Source: Cyanobacteria bacterium K_DeepCast_35m_m2_155
Lineage (GTDB): Bacteria; Cyanobacteriota; Cyanobacteriia; PCC-6307; Cyanobiaceae
Assembly (NCBI GenBank): GCA_016882285.1
Contig: VGQS01000008.1
Span: forward strand, 1-39,118
DNA: 39,118 nucleotides
Direction: 5' to 3'
Shown here piece by piece: positions 10,058 to 21,230 of this stretch (positions are counted from its first letter, which is position 1; the number at the start of each line of letters is the position of its first letter). The translations under genes and the position numbers were made by a program. The notes below the pieces were generated by a model, which did no database searches, was not told the origin of the DNA, and saw nothing but the letters and a program-made list of their open reading frames with translations.

Positions 10058-11602
10058 ATGTTTTCCCTGGTGGACATCGGCACCTTGTCGCTCCAGCTCA
10101 ATGCCGGTGCCATCGCGCCAGAGGGACTGGTTCTGGTTGCCCTGCTGCTGAGCCTGCTGGTGGACCTGGCCGGTGAACAGGCCGCCACGCGCTGGGTTCC
10201 GCCCATTTGTTACGGCGGCCTAGGCGGTGCCCTGGTGCTGCTGGCCCTGCAGTGGAACAACCCGGCTGAACCGTCCTTCCTGGGCGCCTTCCTGGCTGAC
10301 AACCTGGCCATTGCCTTCAGGGCTGTGGTGGCGGCCTCCACCTTGATTTCGTTGATGCTGAGCTGGCGCTACGTCGAGCGCAGCGGCACCCCCCTGGGCG
10401 AATATGCGGGAATTCTGCTGGCGGCCACCCTCGGCGCGATGCTGCTGTGCGGCTCCACCGATCTGGTCAGCATCTTTGTGAGCCTCGAGACCCTGTCGGT
10501 CTCCAGTTACCTGCTCTCGGGCTACATGAAGCGTGACGCCCGCAGCTCTGAGGCGGCGCTCAAGTATCTGCTGGTGGGCTCGGCGGCGGCGGCGGTGTTT
10601 CTGTACGGCGCCTCGTTGCTCTACGGCCTCACGGGCGGCGCCACTGGCCTCGATGCGGTGGCCCTGGCGCTGCAGAGCAGCACCACCCCTGTGGCGGCTC
10701 TGGCTCTGGTGTTCGTGCTGGCCACGGTGGCCTTCAAGATCGCGGCGGTGCCCTTCCACCAGTGGACGCCCGATGTGTATGAGGGCTCGCCCACCCCGGT
10801 GGTGGCCTTCCTGTCGGTGGGCTCCAAGGCGGCCGGTTTTGCTCTGGCCTTGCGCATTCTGGTGGGCTGCTTTGAAAGCTTCTCGGCCCAGTGGAAGCTG
10901 CTGTTCACCGTGCTGGCGGTGCTGAGCATGGTGCTGGGCAACGTGGTCGCCCTGGCCCAGACGTCGATGAAGCGCATGCTGGCCTACAGCTCGATTGGCC
11001 AGGCGGGCTTCGTGATGATCGGACTGGTCTGCGGCACCGAGGAGGGCTACGCCGCCATGGTGCTCTACATGGCGGCCTATCTGTTCATGAATCTGGGGGC
11101 TTTTGCCTGCATCATTCTGTTCTCTCTGCGCACAGGTTCAGATCGCATTTCGGATTATGCGGGCCTGTATCAGAAGGATCCCCTGATCACCCTTGGCCTG
11201 AGCCTCTGTCTGCTGTCGTTGGGCGGCATACCACCGATGCTGGGCTTCTTCGGCAAGATTTATCTGTTTTTCGCAGGCTGGGCGGATCATCAATATCTGC
11301 TTGTTGTGGTGGGTCTGGTCACCTCAGTGGTCTCGATCTATTACTACATCTCGGTCATCAAAATGATGGTCGTTAAAGAGCCTCAGGATGCCTCTGATGT
11401 GGTCAAGGCCTACCCAGAGTTGCATTGGAATCTGCGCGGCATGCCCGCCCTGCGCACCGCACTGGTGACCTGTGTGGTGGCCACAGCGGTGGGTGGCATC
11501 CTCTCCAATCCTCTGTTCAACTGGGCCGGTGAGGCGGTGAGCGGCACACCGATGCTGCAACAGGCGATCGCTGCGGTGAACGCTGCCCTCCCTTTGGGCT
11601 GA
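10058..11602 (+). CDS. ndhB: NAD(P)H-quinone oxidoreductase subunit 2
   Basis: Full-length 514 aa; [51 protein letters not shown]. Confidence 0.97.
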   Translation: MFSLVDIGTLSLQLNAGAIAPEGLVLVALLLSLLVDLAGEQAATRWVPPICYGGLGGALVLLALQWNNPAEPSFLGAFLADNLAIAFRAVVAASTLISLMLSWRYVERSGTPLGEYAGILLAATLGAMLLCGSTDLVSIFVSLETLSVSSYLLSGYMKRDARSSEAALKYLLVGSAAAAVFLYGASLLYGLTGGATGLDAVALALQSSTTPVAALALVFVLATVAFKIAAVPFHQWTPDVYEGSPTPVVAFLSVGSKAAGFALALRILVGCFESFSAQWKLLFTVLAVLSMVLGNVVALAQTSMKRMLAYSSIGQAGFVMIGLVCGTEEGYAAMVLYMAAYLFMNLGAFACIILFSLRTGSDRISDYAGLYQKDPLITLGLSLCLLSLGGIPPMLGFFGKIYLFFAGWADHQYLLVVVGLVTSVVSIYYYISVIKMMVVKEPQDASDVVKAYPELHWNLRGMPALRTALVTCVVATAVGGILSNPLFNWAGEAVSGTPMLQQAIAAVNAALPLG

Positions 11603-11603
11603 C

Positions 11604-12332
11604 GTGCACGCTCCGTTGAATGCATCAGAGCGCGGCGACGCTCGCCCCCAGCCGCTCGAGCAAGGCTGCGTTGCTGCCTTGCTCGATGTCTGCAAGGTCT
11701 ATGGCAGCGGCGAGGGTCAGGTGCACGCCCTCGATCACCTCAGCTTGACGGTCAATCGCGGCGACTATCTGGCTGTGATGGGTGCCTCCGGTTCCGGCAA
11801 AAGCACGGCGATGAACATTCTTGGTTGTCTGGATCGGCCCACATCCGGCAGCTACCGGCTCAATGGCACCCCGGTTGAAAGCTTGGATGATGATCAGCTG
11901 GCCGATCTGCGCAACCGGGAACTGGGCTTTGTGTTTCAGCAGTTCCATCTGCTGGCCCATCTCAGCGCCCTCGACAACGTGGTGTTGCCGATGATCTACG
12001 CGGGTGTGCCCCACCACGAGCGTCAGGAGCGTGCTCGCATCGCCCTGAGCCGCGTGGGCCTGGCCCAGCGACTGGGCAACAAGCCCAACCAGCTCTCAGG
12101 TGGTCAGCAGCAGCGGGTTGCCATTGCCAGGGCCATCATCAACAACCCGGCGCTGCTGCTCGCCGATGAACCGACCGGGGCACTCGATTCACGCACCACC
12201 GCCGAAGTGCTCGACATTTTTGATGATCTGCACCGCAGCGGCATCACGGTGGTGATGGTCACCCATGAAGACGACGTGGCCGCCCGCGCCGAGAAGGTGA
12301 TTCACTTCAGTGACGGGCGAATTGCGGGTTGA
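11604..12332 (+). CDS. ABC transporter ATP-binding protein, MacB/LolD type
   Basis: Walker A GASGSGKST, Q-loop FVFQQFHLL, signature LSGGQQQRVAIARAI, Walker B LLLADEPTGALD; GTG start. Confidence 0.94.
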   Translation: MHAPLNASERGDARPQPLEQGCVAALLDVCKVYGSGEGQVHALDHLSLTVNRGDYLAVMGASGSGKSTAMNILGCLDRPTSGSYRLNGTPVESLDDDQLADLRNRELGFVFQQFHLLAHLSALDNVVLPMIYAGVPHHERQERARIALSRVGLAQRLGNKPNQLSGGQQQRVAIARAIINNPALLLADEPTGALDSRTTAEVLDIFDDLHRSGITVVMVTHEDDVAARAEKVIHFSDGRIAG

Positions 12333-12359
12333 TTGCAGCTCTGCGCTGATGGGCCAGCT

Positions 12360-13706
12360 TCAGAAGATCAGTCCGGTTTGCAGGCGACCTTCTTGGATGG
12401 CCTGCAAAAAAATCCGGTAGTCACGTTCTGACTGATCCGCATAGGCCAGGGCATAGTTCTCCATGGCCCGATCAAACACCTTGCCTTCCCCTGCAACGTG
12501 AGCGATGGCTCGGGCATCGCCAGAGCGGGCGTGAGCTTTGGCCAGCACTTTGCCGCAGAGCTCGCCGTAGAGCTCCAGGCCTTTGGCATCGAGGGCTCCC
12601 AGCTCCACAGCGCCTTTCCAATTGCGCAGTTGGCGCCAGTAATGCTGGCGGCCGTTGGCGCCTGTGCTCCAGCCCAGGAAAGGATCGCTCGCCGTTTGCA
12701 TCAGCCGCTGGCCTTCGACCACCCGTTGGCCGTGATGCGGCGGTGGCGGGCTGCTGGCGTAAGGCCCAAGCACCGATGTCTCGGCCTGCTTGCTCTGCAG
12801 GATCAGCACCTCGTCAGGGTGATGGCCGACAAACAGGCCGATGGCACAACGGGTGCCCACCGACCCGATCCCCACGGCTTTGAGTGCCGCATCAGCGAGC
12901 CTGAAATGGTGCATCAGATGCTGCAGTTCCGCCGGTAGCGAAGCCATGTACTTCAGCAGCATTTCATCCACCAACTCGCGCCAGTGCATGTCGGCGGTCC
13001 AGTGGCGATCCAGCAGGGCATGGCGCCAGATCAGGGGTGGATCGTGGCGCAGTTGCAGCGCGCCATCGGGGCCGAACTCACAGAGTTTGCCCGCCGCTTC
13101 ACTGTTGGTGCGGGCTTTGGCCTTGGCGCTCACCTTTTCAAGGTGGCGCCGCAACGGCTCATGCCCGACCTCGGCAACAAAAGCTTCCATGTCGATCCGT
13201 TGCGCCCAGATCTGCTGCAAGGGCTGGGCTGCCAGGGCGCACATCGCGTGGCGATACGAGCGGGCCGTGCGTCTGGCAGCACGGCGTTGTTGCTCAGCGG
13301 GCAGCTTGAGAGCGCGGGCCGCCAGCACGGCACTGGCCACCAGCCGTTTGAGGTCCCACTCAAACGGACCCCGCACGGTTTCATCGAAGTCGTTGATGTC
13401 GAACAGCAGGTGCCATTCGGGTGAGCCATAGAAGCCAAAATTGGCCAGGTGGCAGTCGCCGCAGAGCTGCACCTCGAGCCCGCTGCTGGGGGCATGGCCC
13501 AGGTCGTGGGCCATCACCGCTGGAGTGCCTCGGTAAAACGCGAAGGCGTTCTGGGCCATGCGGCTGTGGCGCACCGGCACCAGCCAAGGCAGGCGATCGA
13601 TCTCTTGTTGCTCCAGGACAGCAATCGGATCGCGGCGATCGGCCGGCGGCTGCCAATCGCCCAGAAGATTGAGGTTGAGCGTTGTGGTGGACAACGCTTG
13701 GCTCAT
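12360..13706 (-). CDS. DUF2252 domain-containing protein
   Basis: AFYRGTPAVMAHDL, QLCGDCHLANFGFYGSPE, FDINDFDETVRGPFEWDLKRL. Confidence 0.92.
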   Translation of the reverse strand: MSQALSTTTLNLNLLGDWQPPADRRDPIAVLEQQEIDRLPWLVPVRHSRMAQNAFAFYRGTPAVMAHDLGHAPSSGLEVQLCGDCHLANFGFYGSPEWHLLFDINDFDETVRGPFEWDLKRLVASAVLAARALKLPAEQQRRAARRTARSYRHAMCALAAQPLQQIWAQRIDMEAFVAEVGHEPLRRHLEKVSAKAKARTNSEAAGKLCEFGPDGALQLRHDPPLIWRHALLDRHWTADMHWRELVDEMLLKYMASLPAELQHLMHHFRLADAALKAVGIGSVGTRCAIGLFVGHHPDEVLILQSKQAETSVLGPYASSPPPPHHGQRVVEGQRLMQTASDPFLGWSTGANGRQHYWRQLRNWKGAVELGALDAKGLELYGELCGKVLAKAHARSGDARAIAHVAGEGKVFDRAMENYALAYADQSERDYRIFLQAIQEGRLQTGLIF

Positions 13707-14746
13707 AAGGGGCGTGCAATCGGCCTTTCCAATCTGGCCAGCAACTCGCCCAGCAGCAAGGCGATGGCATCACTGCCTTTGGCGCCGCTGCCGGGATCCA
13801 GGTCACCGGGATCGACTGCGACCCAGCCGCCACTGCCCGGCAGCCGCAGTTCAAAGTGCAAGTGGGGCCCGGTGCTGAGCCCCGTGCTGCCCACGCGGCC
13901 GATCACCTCGCCCTGACGCACCGTCTCACCGGTTTTCACATAGAGCTCGCTGAGGTGCCCGTACAGCGTGCGGCGGCGCGGGCGCTGATGCTCGATTTCG
14001 ATGGCCAGGCCGTAGCCCCCGGCCAGTCCGCTGCTGACCACGCGCCCGCCCAGGGCCGCTACGACAGGTGTGCCCTCGGGGGCGGCCAGATCCTTTCCGG
14101 CATGCATCAGCCAGCTGCCCAGAATCGGATGCAACCGCCAGCCGAAGTTGCTGCTGGTCGCCGCCGATCCGATCAGGGGAAACAGCAAGCGGCGATTGCC
14201 ATTTCCAAGCATCGGCGCAGGCCGCGGTGTGACGCCGAACACGTCGGCCAGCCTGAAGTTGCCCCCAGCACCGGACAGCAGGGCTGAGACCGGTACTGTC
14301 AATGGTGGCAGTGGCTGGCCATCGGCACCCAGCCGGCGCAGGTCGTTGCCGAGCAGCGAGCCGCCGCCGTAGCGGCCGCGCCAGCGCAGCACCACGCCCG
14401 TTCGGCACTCCTGCGCCGAGAGGGCGCCGCTGCGGCAGGCCTGTTGGTGCGCCGGCACATCGAAGGGTGTGGCGATGGCCCCCTGGCGAAACCGGATCCG
14501 CTCCTGGGGTGTCACCACACCCTGGCGGACCAGATCATCAAGCGAGGCGTCAAAACTGCGGGGTTGCTGCTGAGGCAGGCTGCGCACATCGGGCCTCAGC
14601 GGCGCCTGCAGGCTGCTGTTGCTGCCTGCAGGCGGCAGTTGGGGCAAGACCGGTCCCGGCGGCTCAGCCACAGGGGGTGGATTGTTCGCCCAGGCCAGAC
14701 CTGCCCCCAGCAGAGGGGCGCTCACTACCGCAATCCAGGGCCGCAT
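13703..14746 (-). CDS. M23-family metallopeptidase (secreted)
   Basis: Signal peptide; HAGKDLAAPEGTPVVAALGGRVV...GYGLAIEIEH...LYGHLSEL...STGPHLHFELR. Confidence 0.92.
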   Translation of the reverse strand: MRPWIAVVSAPLLGAGLAWANNPPPVAEPPGPVLPQLPPAGSNSSLQAPLRPDVRSLPQQQPRSFDASLDDLVRQGVVTPQERIRFRQGAIATPFDVPAHQQACRSGALSAQECRTGVVLRWRGRYGGGSLLGNDLRRLGADGQPLPPLTVPVSALLSGAGGNFRLADVFGVTPRPAPMLGNGNRRLLFPLIGSAATSSNFGWRLHPILGSWLMHAGKDLAAPEGTPVVAALGGRVVSSGLAGGYGLAIEIEHQRPRRRTLYGHLSELYVKTGETVRQGEVIGRVGSTGLSTGPHLHFELRLPGSGGWVAVDPGDLDPGSGAKGSDAIALLLGELLARLERPIARPL

Positions 14747-14832
14747 TGAGGTGTCGAACCCAGCTCAAGCCGTGCCGGCAGTTTAGATCGCTGGTGTGCC
14801 TGACCCTGCGGCCGCCTTGCGCTTGAAGCCAT

Positions 14833-14860
14833 AAAAAAGCACCCACCGTTCGGTGGGTGC
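14833..14860 (-). terminator. Rho-independent terminator of amt
   Basis: GCACCCACCG-AA-CGGTGGGTGC followed by TTTTTT on the minus strand. Confidence 0.9.
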
Positions 14861-14883
14861 TGCAGGGACGACGTGGCGGGAAC

Positions 14884-16350
<1,467 letters not shown>

Positions 16351-16423
16351 GTTTGAGGTTTGGGTGGGCGACGGATAAACCGCCGGACGGTTCTGATCAT
16401 TCGTCAGCCTGTGCACTAATTCG

Positions 16424-16437
16424 GTTACGGGTTATAC
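16424..16437 (-). promoter_or_regulatory. NtcA-box-like site upstream of amt
   Basis: Minus strand GTA-N8-AAC (GTATAACCCGTAAC), one mismatch to GTA-N8-TAC. Confidence 0.4.
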
Positions 16438-16713
16438 AAAACAGAAAACTGCCCCGCAGTTGCCGGCTTGCCCTCACAGGGCTTTGGGTGCCTTGGATGT
16501 CCAGAGAGTTACACAAAGAAGACCATTTTTGTAAAGAAACGGGCAATATGTTCGCTATGAACAGTTTCTTTTGGGTACATTTGCATCGAAGGACAAAACG
16601 TTGGGTGAGCCGCCCCCGGGCCCTGGTTCACCGGAAGTAGCCCCCCGCAAGGCGAAGCAACGCTCCTTCCCACGAAGCGGACTTCAAACCCCGACCCTTC
16701 GAGGCCCGAGACC

Positions 16714-16929
16714 ATGACCAAGCTCCAGTACCGCGGCGTTGCCTATGACAACGCCACCCATGAACAGCTGCCCACCGCCCCGGTGGAGCACGTGTACCGC
16801 GGCCAGCACTTCGAGGCTCCCCTGAGCCATGAAGCCGCCGCTGTGGATACCGAGGTTGAGCTGCAGTACCGCGGCCAGCACTACCACCATCAGGTCGACC
16901 AGGCCGCCGATCAGGTCAACAACGGCTGA
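16714..16929 (+). CDS. DUF4278 domain protein
   Basis: MTKLQYRGVAYD and two further YRG motifs (VYRGQHFE, LQYRGQHYHHQ). Confidence 0.88.
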   Translation: MTKLQYRGVAYDNATHEQLPTAPVEHVYRGQHFEAPLSHEAAAVDTEVELQYRGQHYHHQVDQAADQVNNG

Positions 16930-16956
16930 ACGGTTACAACGGCGACGTCAGCACTG

Positions 16957-16989
16957 GGCTCCCTCCTCTGTACTGGGGGGAGCCTTTTT
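16957..16989 (+). terminator. Rho-independent terminator after the DUF4278 gene
   Basis: GGCTCCCTCC-TCTGTACT-GGGGGGAGCC-TTTTT. Confidence 0.85.
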
Positions 16990-16997
16990 GCTGGTCC

Positions 16998-17243
16998 ATG
17001 ACCGATCTGGCGCTTCTCGAGCTCGAAGGTTCTTACCTCATGCAGCCACGATCGATCGTTGGGCTGCTCTGGTTGCAGACCCATTTTGAGCCGCAGAGTT
17101 GGGATCTCATCTGCTCAGGCAACGTGCGCCTGAGTGCAGCGACGCGCTCTGCACTGTGTGCTGATGCTCAGCGCGCAGGCCTGCAGCTGAGCTGCCTTGC
17201 AGCACCCAGGCCGGCTGCCATGGCAGCGCCACCGGAGCACTAA
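16998..17243 (+). CDS. Hypothetical protein
   Basis: 81-aa ORF, MTDLALLELEGSYLMQPRSIVGLLWLQTHFEPQSWDLICSGNVRLS. Confidence 0.55.
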   Translation: MTDLALLELEGSYLMQPRSIVGLLWLQTHFEPQSWDLICSGNVRLSAATRSALCADAQRAGLQLSCLAAPRPAAMAAPPEH

Positions 17244-17273
17244 AAAATCCCTGACCACCAAGGCAGCCAGGGA
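17242..17273 (-). terminator. Rho-independent terminator of cpcB
   Basis: Minus strand TCCCTGGCTGCC-TT-GGTGGTCAGGGA followed by TTTTTT; about 38 nt after the cpcB stop. Confidence 0.88.
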
Positions 17274-17311
17274 CATTGAAGGCATTTGCTTGAACTGATC
17301 TGCGACGCCGA

Positions 17312-17830
17312 TCAGGCGACAGCAGCGGCAGCGCGATCGAAGTAGGTGCCGATTTCGCTCATCAGAGCGGAGCAGTCACCGGGGGTGATGCCGCCTCGAT
17401 CATTGGCGATCGAGACAGCGGCGTCCTTCATCTTGCGGATGCCTTCTGCCACCGAAGCGCCAGGGACGCCGAGGGCGAGGTAGGTCTCACGCAGACCGTT
17501 GAGGCAACGGTCTTCCAGCACCGAAGCGTCACCGGTGAAGGCGGCGTAGGTGATGTAGCGGAGAACGATCTCCATATCGCGCAGGCAGGCGGCCATGCGG
17601 CGGTGGGTGTAAGCGTTGCCGCCGGGGGCGATCAGCGCAGGCTGCTGAGCGAACAGTTCGCGAGCAGCGTTGGTGACGATCGCGGAAGCGTTGGAGGTGA
17701 TGCGGTTGACGGCATCCATGCGCTTGTTGCTGTCAGCAACCATGGCAGCCAGAGCATCGATCTGACCGGCGTTGATGAATTCGCCGCGGGCATCAGCCTG
17801 GGCAACGACCTTGGTGAAGGCGTCGAACAT
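17312..17830 (-). CDS. cpcB: C-phycocyanin beta subunit
   Basis: 172 aa; [33 protein letters not shown], bilin-binding Cys82 (AACLRDME) and Cys153 (GDCSALM), [13 protein letters not shown] end. Confidence 0.97.
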   Translation of the reverse strand: MFDAFTKVVAQADARGEFINAGQIDALAAMVADSNKRMDAVNRITSNASAIVTNAARELFAQQPALIAPGGNAYTHRRMAACLRDMEIVLRYITYAAFTGDASVLEDRCLNGLRETYLALGVPGASVAEGIRKMKDAAVSIANDRGGITPGDCSALMSEIGTYFDRAAAAVA

Positions 17831-17925
17831 GGAGTTCGCTGTAAATCGATGCGGATCCTATGCAGCTGCTTGGGGCGAGCGCGAGCCGCCAGACTGCGCC
17901 GCACTGCTCTGGCCAGCGAGCCGCC

Positions 17926-19200
17926 ATGGACGCCTGTTGCCCCGATCCCTTACCCAGCTGGGCTGACCTGCGCCATTGGGCCGGTGGAGCCGAAGGCGAA
18001 GCACTCCAGCACCAGCGCATCCATGGGCCCACCAATGCCCAGGCCACGTTGCGCTTGTTCGGCGAGCCTGAGGCCCAGGTGCGCGTCACCCTCTACCGCG
18101 ATCACCACGCCTGGTGCCCTTACTGCCAGAAGATCTGGCTGTGGCTTGAAGAACGCCAGATCCCGTACCGGATCCGCAAGGTCACGATGTTCTGCTATGG
18201 GACCAAGGAACCCTGGTACACCCAGCGGGTGCCCTCGGGCATGTTGCCGGCGCTTGAGCTCGACGGCCGCTTGATCACCGAGAGCGATCGCATTGTGGCG
18301 GCCCTCGAGCAGGCGTTTGGTCCGCTGGGGCCCTGGCCGCTCGACCAGCCGCAGGTGCTGCAGTTGCGGCAGCTGGAGCGGCTGTTGTTTCGCGCCTGGT
18401 GCCAGTGGCTGTGTACGCCCGGCCTTGATGCGGCGGCCGAGCAGCGCTGCAGGCAACAGTTTCAGCGCTATGCCGTAGCCATGGAGTCCGCTCTGGAGGC
18501 TTCTGGAGGACCTTTTTTGCTGGGTGCGGAACCGGCCAGCGTTGATCTGGTGTTTGTGCCCTATCTCGAACGCATGAACGCAAGCCTTGCCTATTACAAG
18601 GGTTTTCTGCTGCGCCACGAGCACCCCACCATCGACCGCTGGTTTGCCGCGTTGGAGCAGCGCCCGACTTACCGCGGTACCCAGAGCGATTTCCACACCC
18701 ACGTGCATGATCTGCCGCCCCAGATGGGTGGCTGTTACGCCTGCCCAAGCGCCGAGCAGCACGAGCTGGCGGCACGTATCGATGCCGGCCTCTGGCCAGT
18801 GGCCCTGCCAGACCCTGAAACGTCGCAGGCGGCCAGTGATGGGGCTGCCGCTGCGGCGGTGGCGCGGGTGGTGCGTCACGCCCCTGCCCTGGTGACCCGC
18901 ATGGCCAGCGCTACGGGCTCTGATCCTGTGGCTCTTGATGCGGCGCTGCGCAGCGCCTTGATGGCTCTGATGGCTGAGGCCCCATCGGTTCCTCCCGTGG
19001 GTACGGCCGCGGGGCTGCGTTACCTGCGCGATCGCATCAGCGTGCCGCGTGACATGGACCTCCACGCCGCCCGGCTGCTGCGAGCGGCGCTGGAAGCGAC
19101 GGCAGGGCGCGATCCCGGCACCCCCACAGCCCAGGGGCCAGCACTGACGCAGCAGCATCGCCGCGATCAGGATCCTGCCCCGTTTGTGGGGCGTGTCTAG
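17926..19200 (+). CDS. Glutathione S-transferase family protein
   Basis: Thioredoxin-like N-domain VTLYRDHHAWCPYCQKIWLWLEERQIPYRIRKV, SGMLPALELDGRLITESDRIV; start 17860 or 17926. Confidence 0.85.
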   Translation: MDACCPDPLPSWADLRHWAGGAEGEALQHQRIHGPTNAQATLRLFGEPEAQVRVTLYRDHHAWCPYCQKIWLWLEERQIPYRIRKVTMFCYGTKEPWYTQRVPSGMLPALELDGRLITESDRIVAALEQAFGPLGPWPLDQPQVLQLRQLERLLFRAWCQWLCTPGLDAAAEQRCRQQFQRYAVAMESALEASGGPFLLGAEPASVDLVFVPYLERMNASLAYYKGFLLRHEHPTIDRWFAALEQRPTYRGTQSDFHTHVHDLPPQMGGCYACPSAEQHELAARIDAGLWPVALPDPETSQAASDGAAAAAVARVVRHAPALVTRMASATGSDPVALDAALRSALMALMAEAPSVPPVGTAAGLRYLRDRISVPRDMDLHAARLLRAALEATAGRDPGTPTAQGPALTQQHRRDQDPAPFVGRV

Positions 19201-19225
19201 CTTCGGCGCAGCTGCCCCAGGTGCC

Positions 19226-19804
19226 ATGGTTCAGGCCAACAGCTCGGCGATCCAGTCACAAGCCGCCCGCCGTTGGGCCATGCGGCTCACCGTGCTGCTG
19301 GGCCTGCTGCTGGCCAGTTCGAGCGCCCGCGCGCTTGAGCTGCGTGGCAAGACCTACTTCACCAAGCCGCCCTGGTCGGTCGATCTGATCAGCTACTACA
19401 CAACGGTCTGGGAGCCCTTTGCCGAGTACTACTTCAGTGTGGTGCTCGATCCAGAGGCGGGGGCCCCGCTGGGTGGTCTGCAGATCACCCAGACCCGCGG
19501 GGTCGATCGCACGTTCCCCTTCAATGTCGCTGCCACCCGCGCGTTTATGGGGCGGCCCAGGCAGCAGGGTGCAGCGGTGCCGGTGGAGGCCAGCTTCGAT
19601 GCCGAAAGCCGCACGTTTTCGATCAGCTTTCCTGAGCCGGTGGCGCCAGGCAGCACGGTCACCGTCTCCCTCAAGCCCTGGAACAACCCCGCCATGGCCG
19701 ACACCTACATGTTCCAGGTGACAGCGTTCCCGAGTGGGCCCAACCCCTCGCCAACCCCGCTTGGATACGGCACCCTGCGGATCTACATGCCCGATCGGTT
19801 CTGA
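19226..19804 (+). CDS. DUF2808 domain secreted protein
   Basis: Signal peptide; LEGGLQITQ-like LGGLQITQTRGVDRTFPF, TVTVSLKPWNNPAMADTYMFQVTAFP. Confidence 0.82.
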   Translation: MVQANSSAIQSQAARRWAMRLTVLLGLLLASSSARALELRGKTYFTKPPWSVDLISYYTTVWEPFAEYYFSVVLDPEAGAPLGGLQITQTRGVDRTFPFNVAATRAFMGRPRQQGAAVPVEASFDAESRTFSISFPEPVAPGSTVTVSLKPWNNPAMADTYMFQVTAFPSGPNPSPTPLGYGTLRIYMPDRF

Positions 19805-19827
19805 CGTTCCGTCACGCAAAGCTGTGG

Positions 19828-20427
19828 TTGCCAGCGCTGGCTGCGCTCAGCGCTCCGCTGCTGCTGCACAGCCGTGGCGCGGCCCAGGCCTTTGAGGGGG
19901 CTGCCGGCATGCCAGCTGAGGTGCCCCGGCAGGTGCCGGTTGCCCAGCTGCTGGCTGGCCAAGAGCTTGCTGCAGCGCGTTGGTCGATGCCCCAGCTGGC
20001 CTATCCCCTGGCAGAGGTGGCTCTGCAGATAGATCCCTGGGGCTGGCGCTACTCAGAGAGCCGCAGGGCTTGGCGCATGCACACCGGGGTTGACTTCGCC
20101 GCACCGTCCGGAACACCCGTGCTCGCAGCGCTGGCTGGCCGGGTCGTGTTGGCTGAAGCGATCAGCGGCTATGGTCTCACCGTCATGCTCGAGCATGCCG
20201 ATGGGTTGCAGACGCTGTATGCCCATCTCGAGCAGATCGCGGTGTCCGTTGGGGCACAGGTTGGCGAGGCTGAGTCCCTGGGCACGGTGGGCATGAGCGG
20301 AACGGCCACCGGGCCTCACCTTCACTTTGAGTTGCGTCTGAATGGCAAGCAGCCTGTGGCGATCGATCCGACTCCGTATCTGCCGCCGCTGCTGCCGCCG
20401 CCCACATTGACGGCGACGTGGCCTTGA
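19828..20427 (+). CDS. M23-family metallopeptidase (second copy in window)
   Basis: MHTGVDFAAPSGTPVLAALAGRVV, LYAHLEQI, ATGPHLHFELRLNG; TTG start uncertain. Confidence 0.85.
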   Translation: MPALAALSAPLLLHSRGAAQAFEGAAGMPAEVPRQVPVAQLLAGQELAAARWSMPQLAYPLAEVALQIDPWGWRYSESRRAWRMHTGVDFAAPSGTPVLAALAGRVVLAEAISGYGLTVMLEHADGLQTLYAHLEQIAVSVGAQVGEAESLGTVGMSGTATGPHLHFELRLNGKQPVAIDPTPYLPPLLPPPTLTATWP

Positions 20428-20428
20428 T

Positions 20429-20686
20429 TCAGCTGCCAGGGTGGCGCAGGGTCCGCCAGCTGCCGCAGCCGGTGCTCACCTCGATGCCGATGCCGACCGG
20501 GCCGCGCTCGCTGCCGAACTGCTCTTGCCACCAGCAACGCGCTTCCTCCCAGGCGGCGTCAAGCGAGTCGTAGAGATCGTCAAGCACCGGGTGCGGGGAG
20601 CCCTGCTGATCCACCAAGCGGTAGTGGCGATCGCGTTGATTGGAGATCGCAGAGCCGCTCAGACCTGCGAAAACATTGCCTTCCAT
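20429..20686 (-). CDS. Hypothetical protein
   Basis: 85 aa, HYRLVDQQGSPHPVLDDLYDSLDAAWEEARCWWQEQ. Confidence 0.65.
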   Translation of the reverse strand: MEGNVFAGLSGSAISNQRDRHYRLVDQQGSPHPVLDDLYDSLDAAWEEARCWWQEQFGSERGPVGIGIEVSTGCGSWRTLRHPGS

Positions 20687-20771
20687 CGTGTCTGTGAAAT
20701 CAACAGCCGTCCAATGACTTCATCATGTGCGCTTTGAAGCCATCGGTCTGTCGTCTTCACAACATCTTCGG

Positions 20772-21194
20772 TTAACTCAGGTAGCGGCGGATCGCCGGCT
20801 GGCACCAGTACACCAGAGCCGCTGTGCAGGAGCTCCACACCGCCACCGATCCCACGGCTGTGGCGAGGCGGCCTTGCTCGACCAGCACGAGGCGCACAAT
20901 TCCATAGGGCAGTCCCACGGCCAACGCCATGGCCAGCGCCACGATGGCCAGGATCTGACCCCAGCGCCGCCAGCGCAGCAAGGCAATGCTGGCCACGATG
21001 CCAACAACCGCCGTCGGCAGCACGCCACCTGCCCCCACAGCGATGTTGGCCGCCTGCCAGGGGCGATCGCCCAGGATCGCGGCAATGGCCAACGGCAACA
21101 CCAGGATGTTGCCGATCAACCCCAGCCAGGCCAGGGTCAGATAACCGCGGGGTGGGTTCAGCATCGGCTCAACAGGCCACAGGCCACAAGCCAT
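20772..21194 (-). CDS. Hypothetical 4-TM membrane protein
   Basis: Regular hydrophobic segments over 140 aa. Confidence 0.65.
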   Translation of the reverse strand: MACGLWPVEPMLNPPRGYLTLAWLGLIGNILVLPLAIAAILGDRPWQAANIAVGAGGVLPTAVVGIVASIALLRWRRWGQILAIVALAMALAVGLPYGIVRLVLVEQGRLATAVGSVAVWSSCTAALVYWCQPAIRRYLS

Positions 21195-21230
21195 CTTCAG
21201 TCTTTGACGGCCTCAGGCGACAAGACAGGA

